Counted from the stretch's first letter, positions 10,817-18,201 are shown. The stretch is DNA of 64,000 nt from Ferrovibrio sp036381655 (GCF_036381655.1 NZ_DASVCJ010000047.1:39032-103031); one strand, 5' to 3'. Made by a program: numbers and translations. The notes: a model not told the origin generated them from the sequence alone.

Positions 10817-11701
10817 TCAGGCGGCAGCCTTGCGATGCGTCGCCGCATCGAAGTCGGCCAGAAGCTGCTGGCAGATCCGGCCCGGCTTGAAGGTGTAGGG
10901 CCCGATCTCGGAAACCGGCGTGACCTCGGCAGCCGTGCCGGTGAGGAAGCATTCCTCGAAACCGGCCATCTCCTCGGGCATGATCGCCCGCTCGATCACC
11001 TCGATGCCGCGAGCCTTGGCCATCGCGATCACCGCCCGGCGCGTGATGCCGTCCAGGAAGCAATCCGGCGTCGGCGTATGCAGCTTGCCGTCCTTGGAGA
11101 AGAAAATGTTGGCGCCGGTCGCCTCCGCCACCTGGCCGCGCCAATCCAGCATCAGCGCATCCTGATAGCCGTCCCGCTCCGCCTTATGCTTGGAAAGCGT
11201 GCAGATCATGTACAGGCCGGCAGCTTTCGCCCGGGTCGGCGCCGTGTTCGGCGCCGGGCGGCGCCAGTCGCTGATCTGCAGACGCAGCCCCTTCATCTTC
11301 GCTTCCGGCGAGAAATAGCTCGGCCATTCCCAGACGGCGATGGCGAGATGGATTTTGTTCTGCTGCGCCGAGACGCCCATCATTTCCGAGCCGCGCCAGG
11401 CCACGGGCCGGATGTAGCAGTTCGGCATCTTGTTGGCCGCCACCGTTTCCTTGGTCGCGCGGTCGATCTCTTCCACCGAATAGGGGATGGTGAAGTCGAG
11501 CAGCCTGGCCGAATCGTACAGGCGCTGGCTGTGTTCGGTGAGATGGAACACCTCGCCGTCATAGGCCCGCTCGCCCTCGAACACACAGGACGCATAATGC
11601 AGGCCATGGGTCAGCACATGCAGCTTGGCTTGACGAAACTCGATCAGCTTGCCGTCGAACCAGATAAAACCGTCGCGGTCGTCGTAGGGGATGAGAGACA
11701 T
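10817..11701 (-). CDS. ilvE: Branched-chain amino acid aminotransferase
   Basis: IlvE is a fold-type IV, PLP-dependent transaminase that makes valine, leucine and isoleucine from their keto acids with glutamate. The 294-residue protein shows YIRPVAWRGSEMMGV, the PLP-lysine segment TRAKAAGLY, then LMLDWRGQVAEATGANIFF and the phosphate-binding DGITRRAVI and TGTAAEVTPV loops, all in family order. The start is ATG at 11699-11701. It diverges from the MarR-type regulator gene across a 179-bp region that carries two inverted repeats, so local regulation is plausible. Length and motifs are normal. Confidence 0.95.
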   Translation of the reverse strand: MSLIPYDDRDGFIWFDGKLIEFRQAKLHVLTHGLHYASCVFEGERAYDGEVFHLTEHSQRLYDSARLLDFTIPYSVEEIDRATKETVAANKMPNCYIRPVAWRGSEMMGVSAQQNKIHLAIAVWEWPSYFSPEAKMKGLRLQISDWRRPAPNTAPTRAKAAGLYMICTLSKHKAERDGYQDALMLDWRGQVAEATGANIFFSKDGKLHTPTPDCFLDGITRRAVIAMAKARGIEVIERAIMPEEMAGFEECFLTGTAAEVTPVSEIGPYTFKPGRICQQLLADFDAATHRKAAA

Positions 11702-11727
11702 GGGCTGCTCCTTTGGCGAAACGGCGC

Positions 11728-11748
11728 TTGGGTATTATTATTACCCAA
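11728..11748. promoter_or_regulatory. 21-bp inverted repeat upstream of ilvE, candidate operator
   Basis: TTGGGTA, seven bases, then TACCCAA forms a perfect 7-bp-arm palindrome ending 27 bp before the ilvE start codon, where a repressor could block transcription. The size fits a dimeric winged-helix regulator such as the MarR-family protein encoded divergently. This is inference from symmetry and position only. Confidence 0.45.
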
Positions 11749-11779
11749 TGATTTACGCAGAAGTAACAATATGATCAAT

Positions 11780-11802
11780 ATATGTCAATACTGCTGACAT
11801 AT
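11780..11802. promoter_or_regulatory. Inverted repeat upstream of the MarR-family gene, candidate operator
   Basis: ATATGTCA and its exact complement TGACATAT flank a 7-base spacer. The site lies about 80 bp upstream of the MarR-family start in the shared ilvE/petP-like intergenic region and overlaps an AT-rich tract that could hold a -10 element. An autoregulatory site is possible but unproven. Confidence 0.4.
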
Positions 11803-11880
11803 TTTTCGCGGCGCCGCCCCGGCCCACGCCGTCAGCGGCTACCTTGCTACCGGCTATCACTTTGCCCCATATAGGACGTC

Positions 11881-12375
11881 ATGAGCGACCTCAAATCATT
11901 GGCCAACCCGCTGTTTCTGCGCGAAGACGAGCTGCGGCAGGGTATCGAGCTGCTTTTCTACGCCTACCGCGATTTCACCCGCGGGCCGGACGAGATCCTC
12001 GCCCGCTACAATTTCGGCCGTGCCCATCACCGGGCCCTGCATTTTATCGGCGGCAATCCGGGCATCACCGTGGCGGACCTGCTGGGCATCCTGCGCATCA
12101 CCAAACAGAGCCTGTCGCGCGTGCTGTCCGCCCTGATCGAAGGCGGCTTCGTCCGCCAGCAGCAGGGCACCCGCGATCGCCGCCAACGGCAGTTGTTCCT
12201 CACCGAGCAGGGCAAGAACCTGGAACGCCAGATCAGCACCATCCAGCAGGCCAAAGTGGCTCAGGCCTATCGCGAGGCCGGTGCCGAGGCCGTCGCCGGC
12301 TATCGCAAGGTCCTTGCCGGACTGATCGACGAACCCGATCGCGCCGCCATCCTGCGGGCGATCCAGCGGCGCTGA
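11881..12375 (+). CDS. petP: MarR-family transcriptional regulator, PetP-like
   Basis: The 164-residue winged-helix protein has GRAHHRALHFIGGNPGITVADLLGILRITKQSLSRVLSALI, then the wing QGTRDRRQRQLFLTEQG, the classical MarR layout. It is followed 9 bp later by an OmpR-type response regulator and a histidine kinase. This gene pair corresponds to petP-petR of Rhodobacter capsulatus, where the pair precedes the cytochrome bc1 genes. Here petABC is about 20 kb away, so the functional link is only by homology. The ligand is unknown. Two inverted repeats in the upstream region are candidate binding sites. Confidence 0.8.
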   Translation: MSDLKSLANPLFLREDELRQGIELLFYAYRDFTRGPDEILARYNFGRAHHRALHFIGGNPGITVADLLGILRITKQSLSRVLSALIEGGFVRQQQGTRDRRQRQLFLTEQGKNLERQISTIQQAKVAQAYREAGAEAVAGYRKVLAGLIDEPDRAAILRAIQRR

Positions 12376-12384
12376 CGGATCGGC

Positions 12385-13074
12385 ATGGACCCCAACGCGC
12401 CCCATATCCTGGTCATCGACGACGACGAACGCATCCGCACGCTGCTGTCGCGCTTTCTTGCCGGGCAGGGTTTTCGCGTCACCAGCGCCGAGCATGCCGA
12501 AGATGCCGCGGCCAAGATCGCGGCGATCAGCTTCGACCTGCTGGTCGTCGACGTCATGATGCCGGGCCAGAACGGTTTCGAATTCGTCAGCGAATTGCGC
12601 CGGCGCGGCAATCAGGTGCCGGTGATCCTGCTGACGGCGCGCGGCGACGCGGAAGACCGCATCAAGGGCTTCGAGACCGGCGCCGACGACTATCTGCCGA
12701 AGCCGTTCGAACCGCGCGAACTGACGCTGCGCGTGCAAGCCATCCTCAAACGCGCCGAGCGCGCGCCGCCCGCGGCCAATAGCGAACCCGCCCGTTTCGG
12801 CGAGTTCGTGTTCGACATCCAGCGCGGCGAGTTGAAGCGCGGCAACGACATCGTTCCTCTGACCACGGGCGAGGCGCAATTGCTGCGGATTCTGGCCCGC
12901 TCGCCCGGAACCACCGTCTCGCGGGCGGCCCTCGCAGAACCGGGTTCCGGGGGAGAAAGCCGGGCCGTCGACGTCCAGATCACGCGCCTGCGCCGCAAGA
13001 TCGAGGCCGATCCGCGCAATCCGCGCTATTTGCAGACGGTCTGGGGCGAGGGCTACGTCCTCTGGGCCGAATAG
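12385..13074 (+). CDS. petR: OmpR-family response regulator, PetR-like
   Basis: The 229-residue two-domain regulator has a receiver with the acidic pocket IDDDE (residues 11-15), phosphoacceptor D56 in VVDVMMPG, the conserved Thr in LLTARGD and Lys in LPKPFEPREL. An OmpR-type winged helix ends with VDVQITRLRRKIEADPRNPRY and the usual TVWGEGYVLW. It lies 9 bp after the MarR gene, and its TAG directly abuts the kinase ATG, so all three are co-transcribed. The cognate kinase is almost certainly the next gene. The R. capsulatus homologue PetR is reported to be essential; the regulon here is unknown. Confidence 0.88.
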   Translation: MDPNAPHILVIDDDERIRTLLSRFLAGQGFRVTSAEHAEDAAAKIAAISFDLLVVDVMMPGQNGFEFVSELRRRGNQVPVILLTARGDAEDRIKGFETGADDYLPKPFEPRELTLRVQAILKRAERAPPAANSEPARFGEFVFDIQRGELKRGNDIVPLTTGEAQLLRILARSPGTTVSRAALAEPGSGGESRAVDVQITRLRRKIEADPRNPRYLQTVWGEGYVLWAE

Positions 13075-14391
13075 ATGGCAACGATCATCAAGCGCTTCCT
13101 GCCACGCAGCCTGTTCGGCCGCTGGCTGATGCTGTTGGTGGCGCCGATCGTCATCCTGCAGGCGCTGCTGACCTACATCTTCTACGAACGCCACTGGGAC
13201 ATCGTCACCCGGCGGCTGACCCTGGGCGTGGCGGGCGAGATTGCCGTGCTGATCGATACGCGCCGGGAGAATACCGATCCGACCGTATTGTCGGCGCTCA
13301 TCGAGCGGATGCAGCGCTCGCTGGAAATGCATGTCACCTTCCAGCCGGGCGGCAAGCTGCCGAGCGACCTGCCGCCGCCGCGCCGCTTCTCGATCCTCGA
13401 CCGCATGCTGATCCAGGCGCTCGGCGAGCGGCTGAACGATCCCTATATGATCGACACCCAGCGCAGCTCGCATTGGGTAACCATCTACGCACAGCTTCCC
13501 GACGCGCTGATGACCGTCGTCGTTCCGGAGAGCCGCGTCTTTTCGAGCAGCACCTATGTCTTCATGATCTGGATGGCCTCGGCCTCGGTGCTGCTGCTCG
13601 GCATCGCCGTGCTGTTTCTGCGCAATCAGATCAAGCCGATCCGGCGGCTGGCCGAAGCGGCGGACGCTTTCGGCAAGGGCCGCGAGATCACCGATTTCCG
13701 CCCCGCCGGCGCCGAGGAAATCCGGGCAGCGGCACGCGCCTTCCTGGCCATGCGGGACCGCCTGCGCCGCCATATCCGTGAACGCACCGACATGCTTGCC
13801 GGGGTGAGCCATGATTTGCGCACGCCGCTGACCCGCATGAAGCTGCAACTGTCGCTGATGCCCGCCGGGACGGAAATCGAGGAGCTGAAGAGCGATATCA
13901 GCGAAATGGAAAAGATGGTGGAGGCCTATCTTTCCTTCGCCCGCGGCCATAGCGAACAGCCCGCCCAGCCGACCGACCTCGGCGGCCTGATCGCCGAACT
14001 GGCCGAAGATGTCCGGCGGCGAGGCCGCGAGCTGAAGGTCGAGCTTGATGAGCCGATCACGCTGCCGCTGCGGCGGCTGAGCTTCAAACGCGCGCTGTCC
14101 AATCTGGTGGAGAACGCTCTGCGCTATGGCCGCAATGTGCGCCTGACGACCGCGCGCCATGGCAGCCGGATCGAAATACGCGTCGAGGATGACGGCCCGG
14201 GCGTGCCCGAAAAAGAGCGCCACAAGGTGTTTCGGCCGTTTTACCGCCTCGACCAGTCGCGCCATGGCAGCGGCAATGTCGGGCTCGGCCTGACCATCGC
14301 CCGCGATGCCGTCCTCGCCCATGGCGGCGAAATCTTGCTGGGCCAGTCGGAAATGGGCGGCCTGCAGGTGACGATCCGCCTCCCGGTCTGA
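13075..14391 (+). CDS. EnvZ-type sensor histidine kinase
   Basis: The 438-residue membrane kinase has an N-terminal transmembrane span (residues about 14-36), a periplasmic domain of about 120 residues, and a second span ending LLLGIAVLFL near residue 182. A HAMP linker follows (RNQIKPIRRLAEAADAFGKG), then the H-box GVSHDLRTPLTRM with phospho-acceptor H246. The N-box NLVENALRYG and G-box DDGPGVPE plus GLGLTIARD complete the ATPase domain. The organisation is that of EnvZ partners of OmpR regulators. It starts immediately after the response-regulator stop codon. The stimulus cannot be read from the sequence. Confidence 0.9.
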   Translation: MATIIKRFLPRSLFGRWLMLLVAPIVILQALLTYIFYERHWDIVTRRLTLGVAGEIAVLIDTRRENTDPTVLSALIERMQRSLEMHVTFQPGGKLPSDLPPPRRFSILDRMLIQALGERLNDPYMIDTQRSSHWVTIYAQLPDALMTVVVPESRVFSSSTYVFMIWMASASVLLLGIAVLFLRNQIKPIRRLAEAADAFGKGREITDFRPAGAEEIRAAARAFLAMRDRLRRHIRERTDMLAGVSHDLRTPLTRMKLQLSLMPAGTEIEELKSDISEMEKMVEAYLSFARGHSEQPAQPTDLGGLIAELAEDVRRRGRELKVELDEPITLPLRRLSFKRALSNLVENALRYGRNVRLTTARHGSRIEIRVEDDGPGVPEKERHKVFRPFYRLDQSRHGSGNVGLGLTIARDAVLAHGGEILLGQSEMGGLQVTIRLPV

Positions 14392-14421
14392 AGCAGCTGG
14401 AGGCCGGCGGCCGTCTACGGC

Positions 14422-14838
14422 TTATTCCGCGTCCGGCTTGTCCATCGAAAAGCGCTGCTCGGCCTGCAATCGGCCTTCGCCATCCTTGAGCTGAACCGTC
14501 CAATCGCCGGGGAAAATACGGGACTGCGACCAGATACGCCAATTCGGACTGACGTCTACCCGCGCCTTCGACTTGCCCACTTCGCGGTCGTTGTACAGCC
14601 AATGGAACCAGAAGGTCTCGCCCGCGCCGACCTGCGTGCAATTCAGGCGCGCAAAGGCATAGGCGCGCTCAGTGCCGGGCCGATACGCCTTCTCGACCAC
14701 CCCTTGGGGTTCGAGATTGACGACATTGTTGGTCATGATGAATTGCCGGACGACGCAGTCATGCTCTTGCGCTGCGGCTGGCAGCATGGGGGCAAGCACC
14801 AGAGCTGCCAGGATGATTATTATTCTTTTCTGCATCAT
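14422..14838 (-). CDS. Secreted DUF2914 domain protein
   Basis: A 138-residue protein with a clear signal peptide (MMQKRIIIILAALVLAPMLPAAAQ, cleavage near residue 24) is followed by a domain reading TFWFHWLYNDREVGK, NWRIWSQSRIFPGDW and TVQLKDGEGRL. This matches the DUF2914 pattern, a small beta-rich periplasmic domain of unknown function. Two cysteines in the mature part (HDC and LNC) could form a disulfide. It converges on the histidine kinase gene with 30 bp between stops. No function can be given. Confidence 0.7.
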   Translation of the reverse strand: MMQKRIIIILAALVLAPMLPAAAQEHDCVVRQFIMTNNVVNLEPQGVVEKAYRPGTERAYAFARLNCTQVGAGETFWFHWLYNDREVGKSKARVDVSPNWRIWSQSRIFPGDWTVQLKDGEGRLQAEQRFSMDKPDAE

Positions 14839-14880
14839 GGGACGTTCCTGGGGAATTCTCGAACGATCCGCATGACCGCG

Positions 14881-15237
14881 TCAATACATTCGGCCGCCAT
14901 TCGGCACCGGCTGATCGGGGCCGAGCAGCACGACTTCCCCCGCCGCATCCGGCAGGCCGAGGACCAGGACCTCGGACAGGAATGAGGCGATCTGGCGCGG
15001 CGGAAAATTGACCACCGCCACGACCTGGCGCCCCACCAGCGCCTCGGTCTGGTAGTGGCGCGTGATCTGGGCCGATGATTTCTTCACGCCGATCTCGCTG
15101 CCGAAATCGACCCAGAGTTTTATTGCCGGCTTGCGCGCTTCGGGAAACGGCTCGGCCTTAACGACGGTGCCGACCCGGATATCGACCTGATGGAATGTCT
15201 CGAGGCTGATTGCGGCCACGCTGCCCCCCAGTGCCAC
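14881..15237 (-). CDS. csaA: CsaA-like tRNA-binding domain protein
   Basis: The 118-residue product is a single OB-fold tRNA-binding domain, as in the C-terminus of MetRS and in CsaA. It has VDIRVGTVVKAEPFPEARKPA near the start, KKSSAQITRHY, VVAVVNFPPRQIASFLSEVLVLG, and the terminal PNGGRMY. CsaA proteins form dimers that bind tRNA and have been described as export chaperones in Bacillus; the physiological role in proteobacteria is unclear. Start taken as ATG at 15235-15237; the domain proper begins about ten residues in. A hairpin in the gap behind it separates it from the upstream phasin gene. Confidence 0.88.
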   Translation of the reverse strand: MALGGSVAAISLETFHQVDIRVGTVVKAEPFPEARKPAIKLWVDFGSEIGVKKSSAQITRHYQTEALVGRQVVAVVNFPPRQIASFLSEVLVLGLPDAAGEVVLLGPDQPVPNGGRMY

Positions 15238-15252
15238 GCTTCCATAAATGAA

Positions 15253-15275
15253 CGGGCGGGAGTCTTACCCGCCCG
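15253..15275 (-). terminator. Hairpin downstream of the phasin gene
   Basis: CGGGCGGG, a 7-nt loop and CCCGCCCG form a perfect 8-bp GC stem 98 bp beyond the phasin stop and just upstream of csaA. The trailing sequence in the minus direction is only moderately T-rich, so it may be a weak terminator or an mRNA 3'-end stabiliser. Confidence 0.5.
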
Positions 15276-15316
15276 CTCTCGGTCTGGCAAATGGGGCACG
15301 GACGGCTTGAGGCGCC

Positions 15317-15386
15317 TTACTTGGCCAGCCTTACTTGGCCAGCCTCATTTGGCCAGCCTCATTTGGCCAGCCTCATTTGGCCTGGG
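15317..15386. repeat. Five tandem 14-bp units across the phasin stop codon
   Basis: Units run 15317-15330, 15331-15344, 15345-15358, 15359-15372 and 15373-15386. Two units read TTACTTGGCCAGCC and two read TCATTTGGCCAGCC. The fifth, TCATTTGGCCTGGG, is the original gene end. Read on the minus strand, each unit carries a stop codon (TGA or TAA) after a GGCCAA core, so the end of the phasin gene has been copied four times downstream. The unit length is not a multiple of three. Confidence 0.9.
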
Positions 15387-15807
15387 CGAAGCTCCGCTTG
15401 AGCTCTTCGAGGTTTTCGCTCAGCCGCCGGTTGATCGTCTCGAAAGCCTCGGTATTGGTCTTCGAGGCGATCTCCGTCAGCTCGCGGATATTGGCGAGCG
15501 CCTTCTCGATCGACTGCTGCAGCAATTCGGATTGCTTGCCGAGGCCACCCTGGGCCGCGCCAGCCGTCGCGTTCTGCTGCGCGATCCGGGCGATCTCCTG
15601 CATTGTTTCCTGGAAGATCTCGGCCTGGCGCTTGACCAGAGCCTGATAGCCTTCCAGGGCCCGCTTGTTGGCGGCCGCGACGGCGTCGAGATTCTTCTGC
15701 TGGGCCGCCGCCAAGGCGGAGGGATCGAAGCCCGGCATCTGGAGGTTGCCGAACAGCTTGGTGAAGTCGAAAGCGGCGAAGGGATTCTCAGTGGTGGTCT
15801 TGCTCAT
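15373..15807 (-). CDS. Phasin family protein
   Basis: Phasins coat polyhydroxyalkanoate granules. This 144-residue, mostly helical amphipathic protein starts MSKTTTENPFAAFDFTKLFG and continues with MPGFDPSALAAAQQKNLDAV, the signature of the Phasin_2 family. A long Gln/Glu/Lys-rich coiled-coil region ends ENLEELKRSFAQAK. No PHA synthase or depolymerase is in the window. The upstream gap has a 27-bp perfect palindrome, a likely regulator site. The stop codon is embedded in a 14-bp tandem repeat. The TetR-type gene upstream on the same strand may be its regulator. Confidence 0.9.
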   Translation of the reverse strand: MSKTTTENPFAAFDFTKLFGNLQMPGFDPSALAAAQQKNLDAVAAANKRALEGYQALVKRQAEIFQETMQEIARIAQQNATAGAAQGGLGKQSELLQQSIEKALANIRELTEIASKTNTEAFETINRRLSENLEELKRSFAQAK

Positions 15808-15869
15808 GGTTGGCTCCGGGGTGCGAGGATCTAGGGGCTAGCTTACCGGTAACCGCTGCAAGGTCAAGC

Positions 15870-15896
15870 ATTTTATTGTGCAATGCACAATAAAAT
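15870..15896. promoter_or_regulatory. 27-bp perfect palindrome upstream of the phasin gene, candidate operator
   Basis: Arms of 13 bp (ATTTTATTGTGCA and its exact complement) flank a single A, giving a core TGC-AAT-GCA. It lies 63 bp upstream of the phasin start codon in an AT-rich gap. PhaR regulators of phasin genes in related bacteria are reported to recognise TGC-n-GCA type sites, and TetR-family operators are also palindromes of this size. A second short palindrome TTACCGGTAA is at 15843-15852. Confidence 0.6.
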
Positions 15897-15927
15897 TAAA
15901 CATTACAATTCAAATGCTTATTCATTT

Positions 15928-16596
15928 TTAGACTACATTTCTTCGCAATCGCGAGAGGAAACCTCCTGCGTTGAGGCAATTCATCGCCTGCCGCAGCCGT
16001 TTATCCAGATGGGCCATCGTGGTTTCCATGTCGGCGCTCTCGTCCCGCAGCCAGACCCGCAGCGTGTCCAGATAGATGGCGCCGAGGACCTTGCGGCGGA
16101 GAATGCCGGCAAGCCCCGGGCTATCGAGCTCCGCCGCCGCCAGGGTCCAGTCGATCCCCCGGCGCAATCCGCCATACAGGAAACACATCAACGCCGCCGG
16201 ATCGGCCGGCAATTCCCGCATCAGCACCCGCACCGCCGCCTTATGCGGCGCCAGGGCATCAAGCCGGGCCATGATGGCCTCGAACAAGCGGTCCTTGACG
16301 GCGGCAGCCTCGGCCTCGGCCGGCATCGGACCGAGCGCTTCGAGCATCGCCGCATCGATCCGCTTGGCATAGGCGATCAGCAGATCGGTCTTCGAGGCAT
16401 ACCGGCCATAGAGATCGCTCAGCGACAGGCCGCAGGCCGTCGCGATCCGCCCCAGGCTGACCGCCCGCCAGCCTTCGGCCGCGACCAGCAGCAGCATGGC
16501 CTCGACGGGGTCGCTGCTGCGGCGCATGCGTTCGCCGGAAGCCGCTCCGCCAGGGGTCTTCTGCGTCTTTGCCTTCCGCTTTGCCGCCTTCGCCAT
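15928..16596 (-). CDS. TetR-family transcriptional regulator
   Basis: The 222-residue protein begins with a Lys-rich arm (MAKAAKRKAKTQKTPGG). A TetR helix-turn-helix follows: AMLLLVAAEGWRAVSLGRIA, then TACGLSLSDLYGRYASKTDL (about residues 32-72). A helical ligand/dimer domain makes up the rest. The start was set at ATG 16594-16596; an upstream Met at 16689 would add a low-complexity stretch that overlaps the inverted repeat at 16621-16653. It lies between proC and the phasin gene on the same strand, and both flanking gaps carry long palindromes. It could regulate itself and the phasin gene. Ligand unknown. Confidence 0.8.
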   Translation of the reverse strand: MAKAAKRKAKTQKTPGGAASGERMRRSSDPVEAMLLLVAAEGWRAVSLGRIATACGLSLSDLYGRYASKTDLLIAYAKRIDAAMLEALGPMPAEAEAAAVKDRLFEAIMARLDALAPHKAAVRVLMRELPADPAALMCFLYGGLRRGIDWTLAAAELDSPGLAGILRRKVLGAIYLDTLRVWLRDESADMETTMAHLDKRLRQAMNCLNAGGFLSRLRRNVV

Positions 16597-16620
16597 GCCG
16601 CTCTCCCCGGAACCAATTTC

Positions 16621-16653
16621 TGGACCTGCCCGACGCGGGCTGCGCCAGGTCCA
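16621..16653. promoter_or_regulatory. Nested inverted repeat upstream of the TetR-type gene
   Basis: Outer arms TGGACCTG (16621-16628) and CAGGTCCA (16646-16653) enclose a second perfect hairpin GCCCG-ACG-CGGGC (16628-16640). The element sits 25 bp upstream of the TetR start and 55 bp downstream of the proC stop. It could be an autoregulatory operator or the proC terminator; there is no T-run, which favours an operator slightly. Confidence 0.45.
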
Positions 16654-16707
16654 ATTCTGATAATGTGGGCGCGCCGGCACCAGCGGCAAGAGCGCGCAAG
16701 AGCGCCC

Positions 16708-17511
16708 TTATCCGGCCAGCTCCCTGGACCGCCGCGCGGCGGCGGCGACCGCACGCTCCATCAGCGGGCCCAGGCCATCGGGCGCCATCAGCACATCGAG
16801 CGCCGCCTGCGTGGTGCCGTTCGGGCTGGTGACGTTCTTGCGCAGCTGCGCCGGACTTTCGGCGCTCTGGCGCATCAATTCGCCCGCACCCGTCACGGTG
16901 GCGCGCGCCAGGCGCGCCGCCAGCGCGGCATCGAGCCCGGCTTTCTCGCCCGCAGCCGCAAGGCATTCGGTCAGCCAGAAGACATAGGCCGGCCCCGAGC
17001 CGGAAACGGCTGTCACCGCGTCGATCAGCGCCTCATCCTCGACCCAGCCGACTTCGCCGACCGCTTCCAGCAACGCGGTGCAGGTCGCGCGCTGCCCGGC
17101 CTTCACCTCGGCATTCGCGCAGGCCACCGTGATGCCGGCGCCGACAGCCGCCGGCGTATTCGGCATGCTGCGCACGATGGCGGCCTTGCCGCCGAGCAGG
17201 CGGTCGAGCGCCGCGATGGTCTTTCCGGCCGCGATGGAAAGGATGCAGGCGCCCTGGGCCGCGTATGGCGCGTAGGCGGGCGCGACCTGGTCCATCACCT
17301 GCGGCTTGACCGCCAGCATGACGATTCCGGGCCGGATGGTCGCGGGAATTGCCGATGGCTCGGCAAATTGCCGAATGCCGGCGGGCAGGTCGGAGACGGG
17401 CGCGGGTTCGACGACGACGATGTCGGCGGCCGCGATGCCGCGGCGCAGCCAGCCGGTCAGCAGGGCCTTACCCATCTTGCCGCAGCCGACCAATACAATT
17501 CCCTGATTCAT
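16708..17511 (-). CDS. proC: Pyrroline-5-carboxylate reductase
   Basis: ProC performs the last step of proline synthesis, NAD(P)H reduction of 1-pyrroline-5-carboxylate. The 267-residue protein has the Rossmann start IVLVGCGKMGKALLTGWL, MLAVKPQVMD, RSMPNTPAAVGAG, and the diagnostic C-terminal VSGSGPAYVFWLTECLA with TVTGAGELM. Length is standard. It is 75 bp downstream of the YbjN-type gene on the same strand, a pairing common in alphaproteobacteria. Confidence 0.96.
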   Translation of the reverse strand: MNQGIVLVGCGKMGKALLTGWLRRGIAAADIVVVEPAPVSDLPAGIRQFAEPSAIPATIRPGIVMLAVKPQVMDQVAPAYAPYAAQGACILSIAAGKTIAALDRLLGGKAAIVRSMPNTPAAVGAGITVACANAEVKAGQRATCTALLEAVGEVGWVEDEALIDAVTAVSGSGPAYVFWLTECLAAAGEKAGLDAALAARLARATVTGAGELMRQSAESPAQLRKNVTSPNGTTQAALDVLMAPDGLGPLMERAVAAAARRSRELAG

Positions 17512-17586
17512 CCCGACCTCCTGCTGCCGATACGGTGCCGGAGGTTACCCGGATGCGGGGAACGGGTTAAGCGCCAGCGGCCTGGA

Positions 17587-18090
17587 TTACGCCTCCCCGG
17601 CGCATTCGAACATGGCCGCCGCCACGGCGTCCTCGGGCGAGCGTCCGCCCCAGATCAGGAACTGGAAGGCCGGATAGAAGCGCTCGCATTCCGACAGTCC
17701 GATTTCCATCAGGTCCTCGATCTGCTCGCTGGTGGCACCAGGGCCGCCGCGCAGCAGCAAAGCCTGCCGGAACACCAGCATGCCTTCCTCGACCCAGTGA
17801 TCGAAATGCCCGATCAGCGCCTTCTCGTTCACATAGGCCAGCAGCGAATGAAGGTCCTTGCGCCGGTTGGCCGGAATCTTCATGTCGAAGGCGCAGGTGA
17901 AGCTCAGCGCGCCAAGCTCCTCGCGCCAGGAGAACCACATCTGATGCTCGCAGTAACGACCGGTCACGCCGACCGTCAGTTCGTCCTGACCCTGACGGTC
18001 GAAAGGCCACTCGTGATCGCCAACGATCTGTTCAACCAGATCGAGTGGATTGAGGCGGCTGGAGGTTTCAGTCTCGACTAGAGTCCGCAT
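17587..18090 (-). CDS. YbjN domain-containing protein
   Basis: The 167-residue cytoplasmic protein matches the YbjN/DUF1790 family: LVEQIVGDHEWPFDRQGQDE, CEHQMWFSWREELGALSF, a LLAYVNEKALIGHFDHW strand-helix pair and SECERFYPAFQFLIWGG. The fold resembles type III secretion chaperones, but no type III genes are present and biochemical function is unknown. It is usually found next to proC, as here. The 249-bp upstream gap includes a strongly structured stretch (18120-18201) that could be part of its leader. Confidence 0.82.
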   Translation of the reverse strand: MRTLVETETSSRLNPLDLVEQIVGDHEWPFDRQGQDELTVGVTGRYCEHQMWFSWREELGALSFTCAFDMKIPANRRKDLHSLLAYVNEKALIGHFDHWVEEGMLVFRQALLLRGGPGATSEQIEDLMEIGLSECERFYPAFQFLIWGGRSPEDAVAAAMFECAGEA

Positions 18091-18119
18091 GCGCTAGCGC
18101 TCCCCTCTGCGGCGGGCCG

Positions 18120-18201
18120 TTTCTCGGCGGGTCGTCCGGAATGGCTCTTCATGGCTGGGAATTTCGCCCCAAGAAGGGGCGAGACGGCCATGGCCGAGAA
18201 A
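18120..18201. other. Potential structured RNA or complex hairpin in the ubiK-ybjN gap
   Basis: An outer perfect 9-bp stem (TTTCTCGGC at 18120-18128 with its complement at 18193-18201) encloses a second stem CATGGCT/GGCCATG (18150-18156 and 18186-18192). That stem itself encloses a perfect 7-bp hairpin TCGCCCC/GGGGCGA (18164-18182). This nested three-level pairing in 82 nt is more than a simple terminator and there is no T-run on either side. Strand is unknown; on the minus strand it would lie between ubiK and the YbjN gene. Confidence 0.4.

Noticed and set aside
11896..14322. A minus-strand open frame of over 800 codons across the regulator/kinase operon
   Set aside because: It is the complement of three clearly identified genes with catalytic motifs; the translated product is rich in His/Gln/Asp repeats typical of antisense frames.
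15317..15386. Short direct repeats suggestive of a CRISPR array
   Set aside because: The 14-bp units are contiguous without spacers and contain the phasin stop; no cas gene is present.
15883..18081. A plus-strand frame of 732 codons opposite the TetR, proC and YbjN genes
   Set aside because: Its sequence is antisense low-complexity, while the minus strand carries three recognisable proteins with correct starts.
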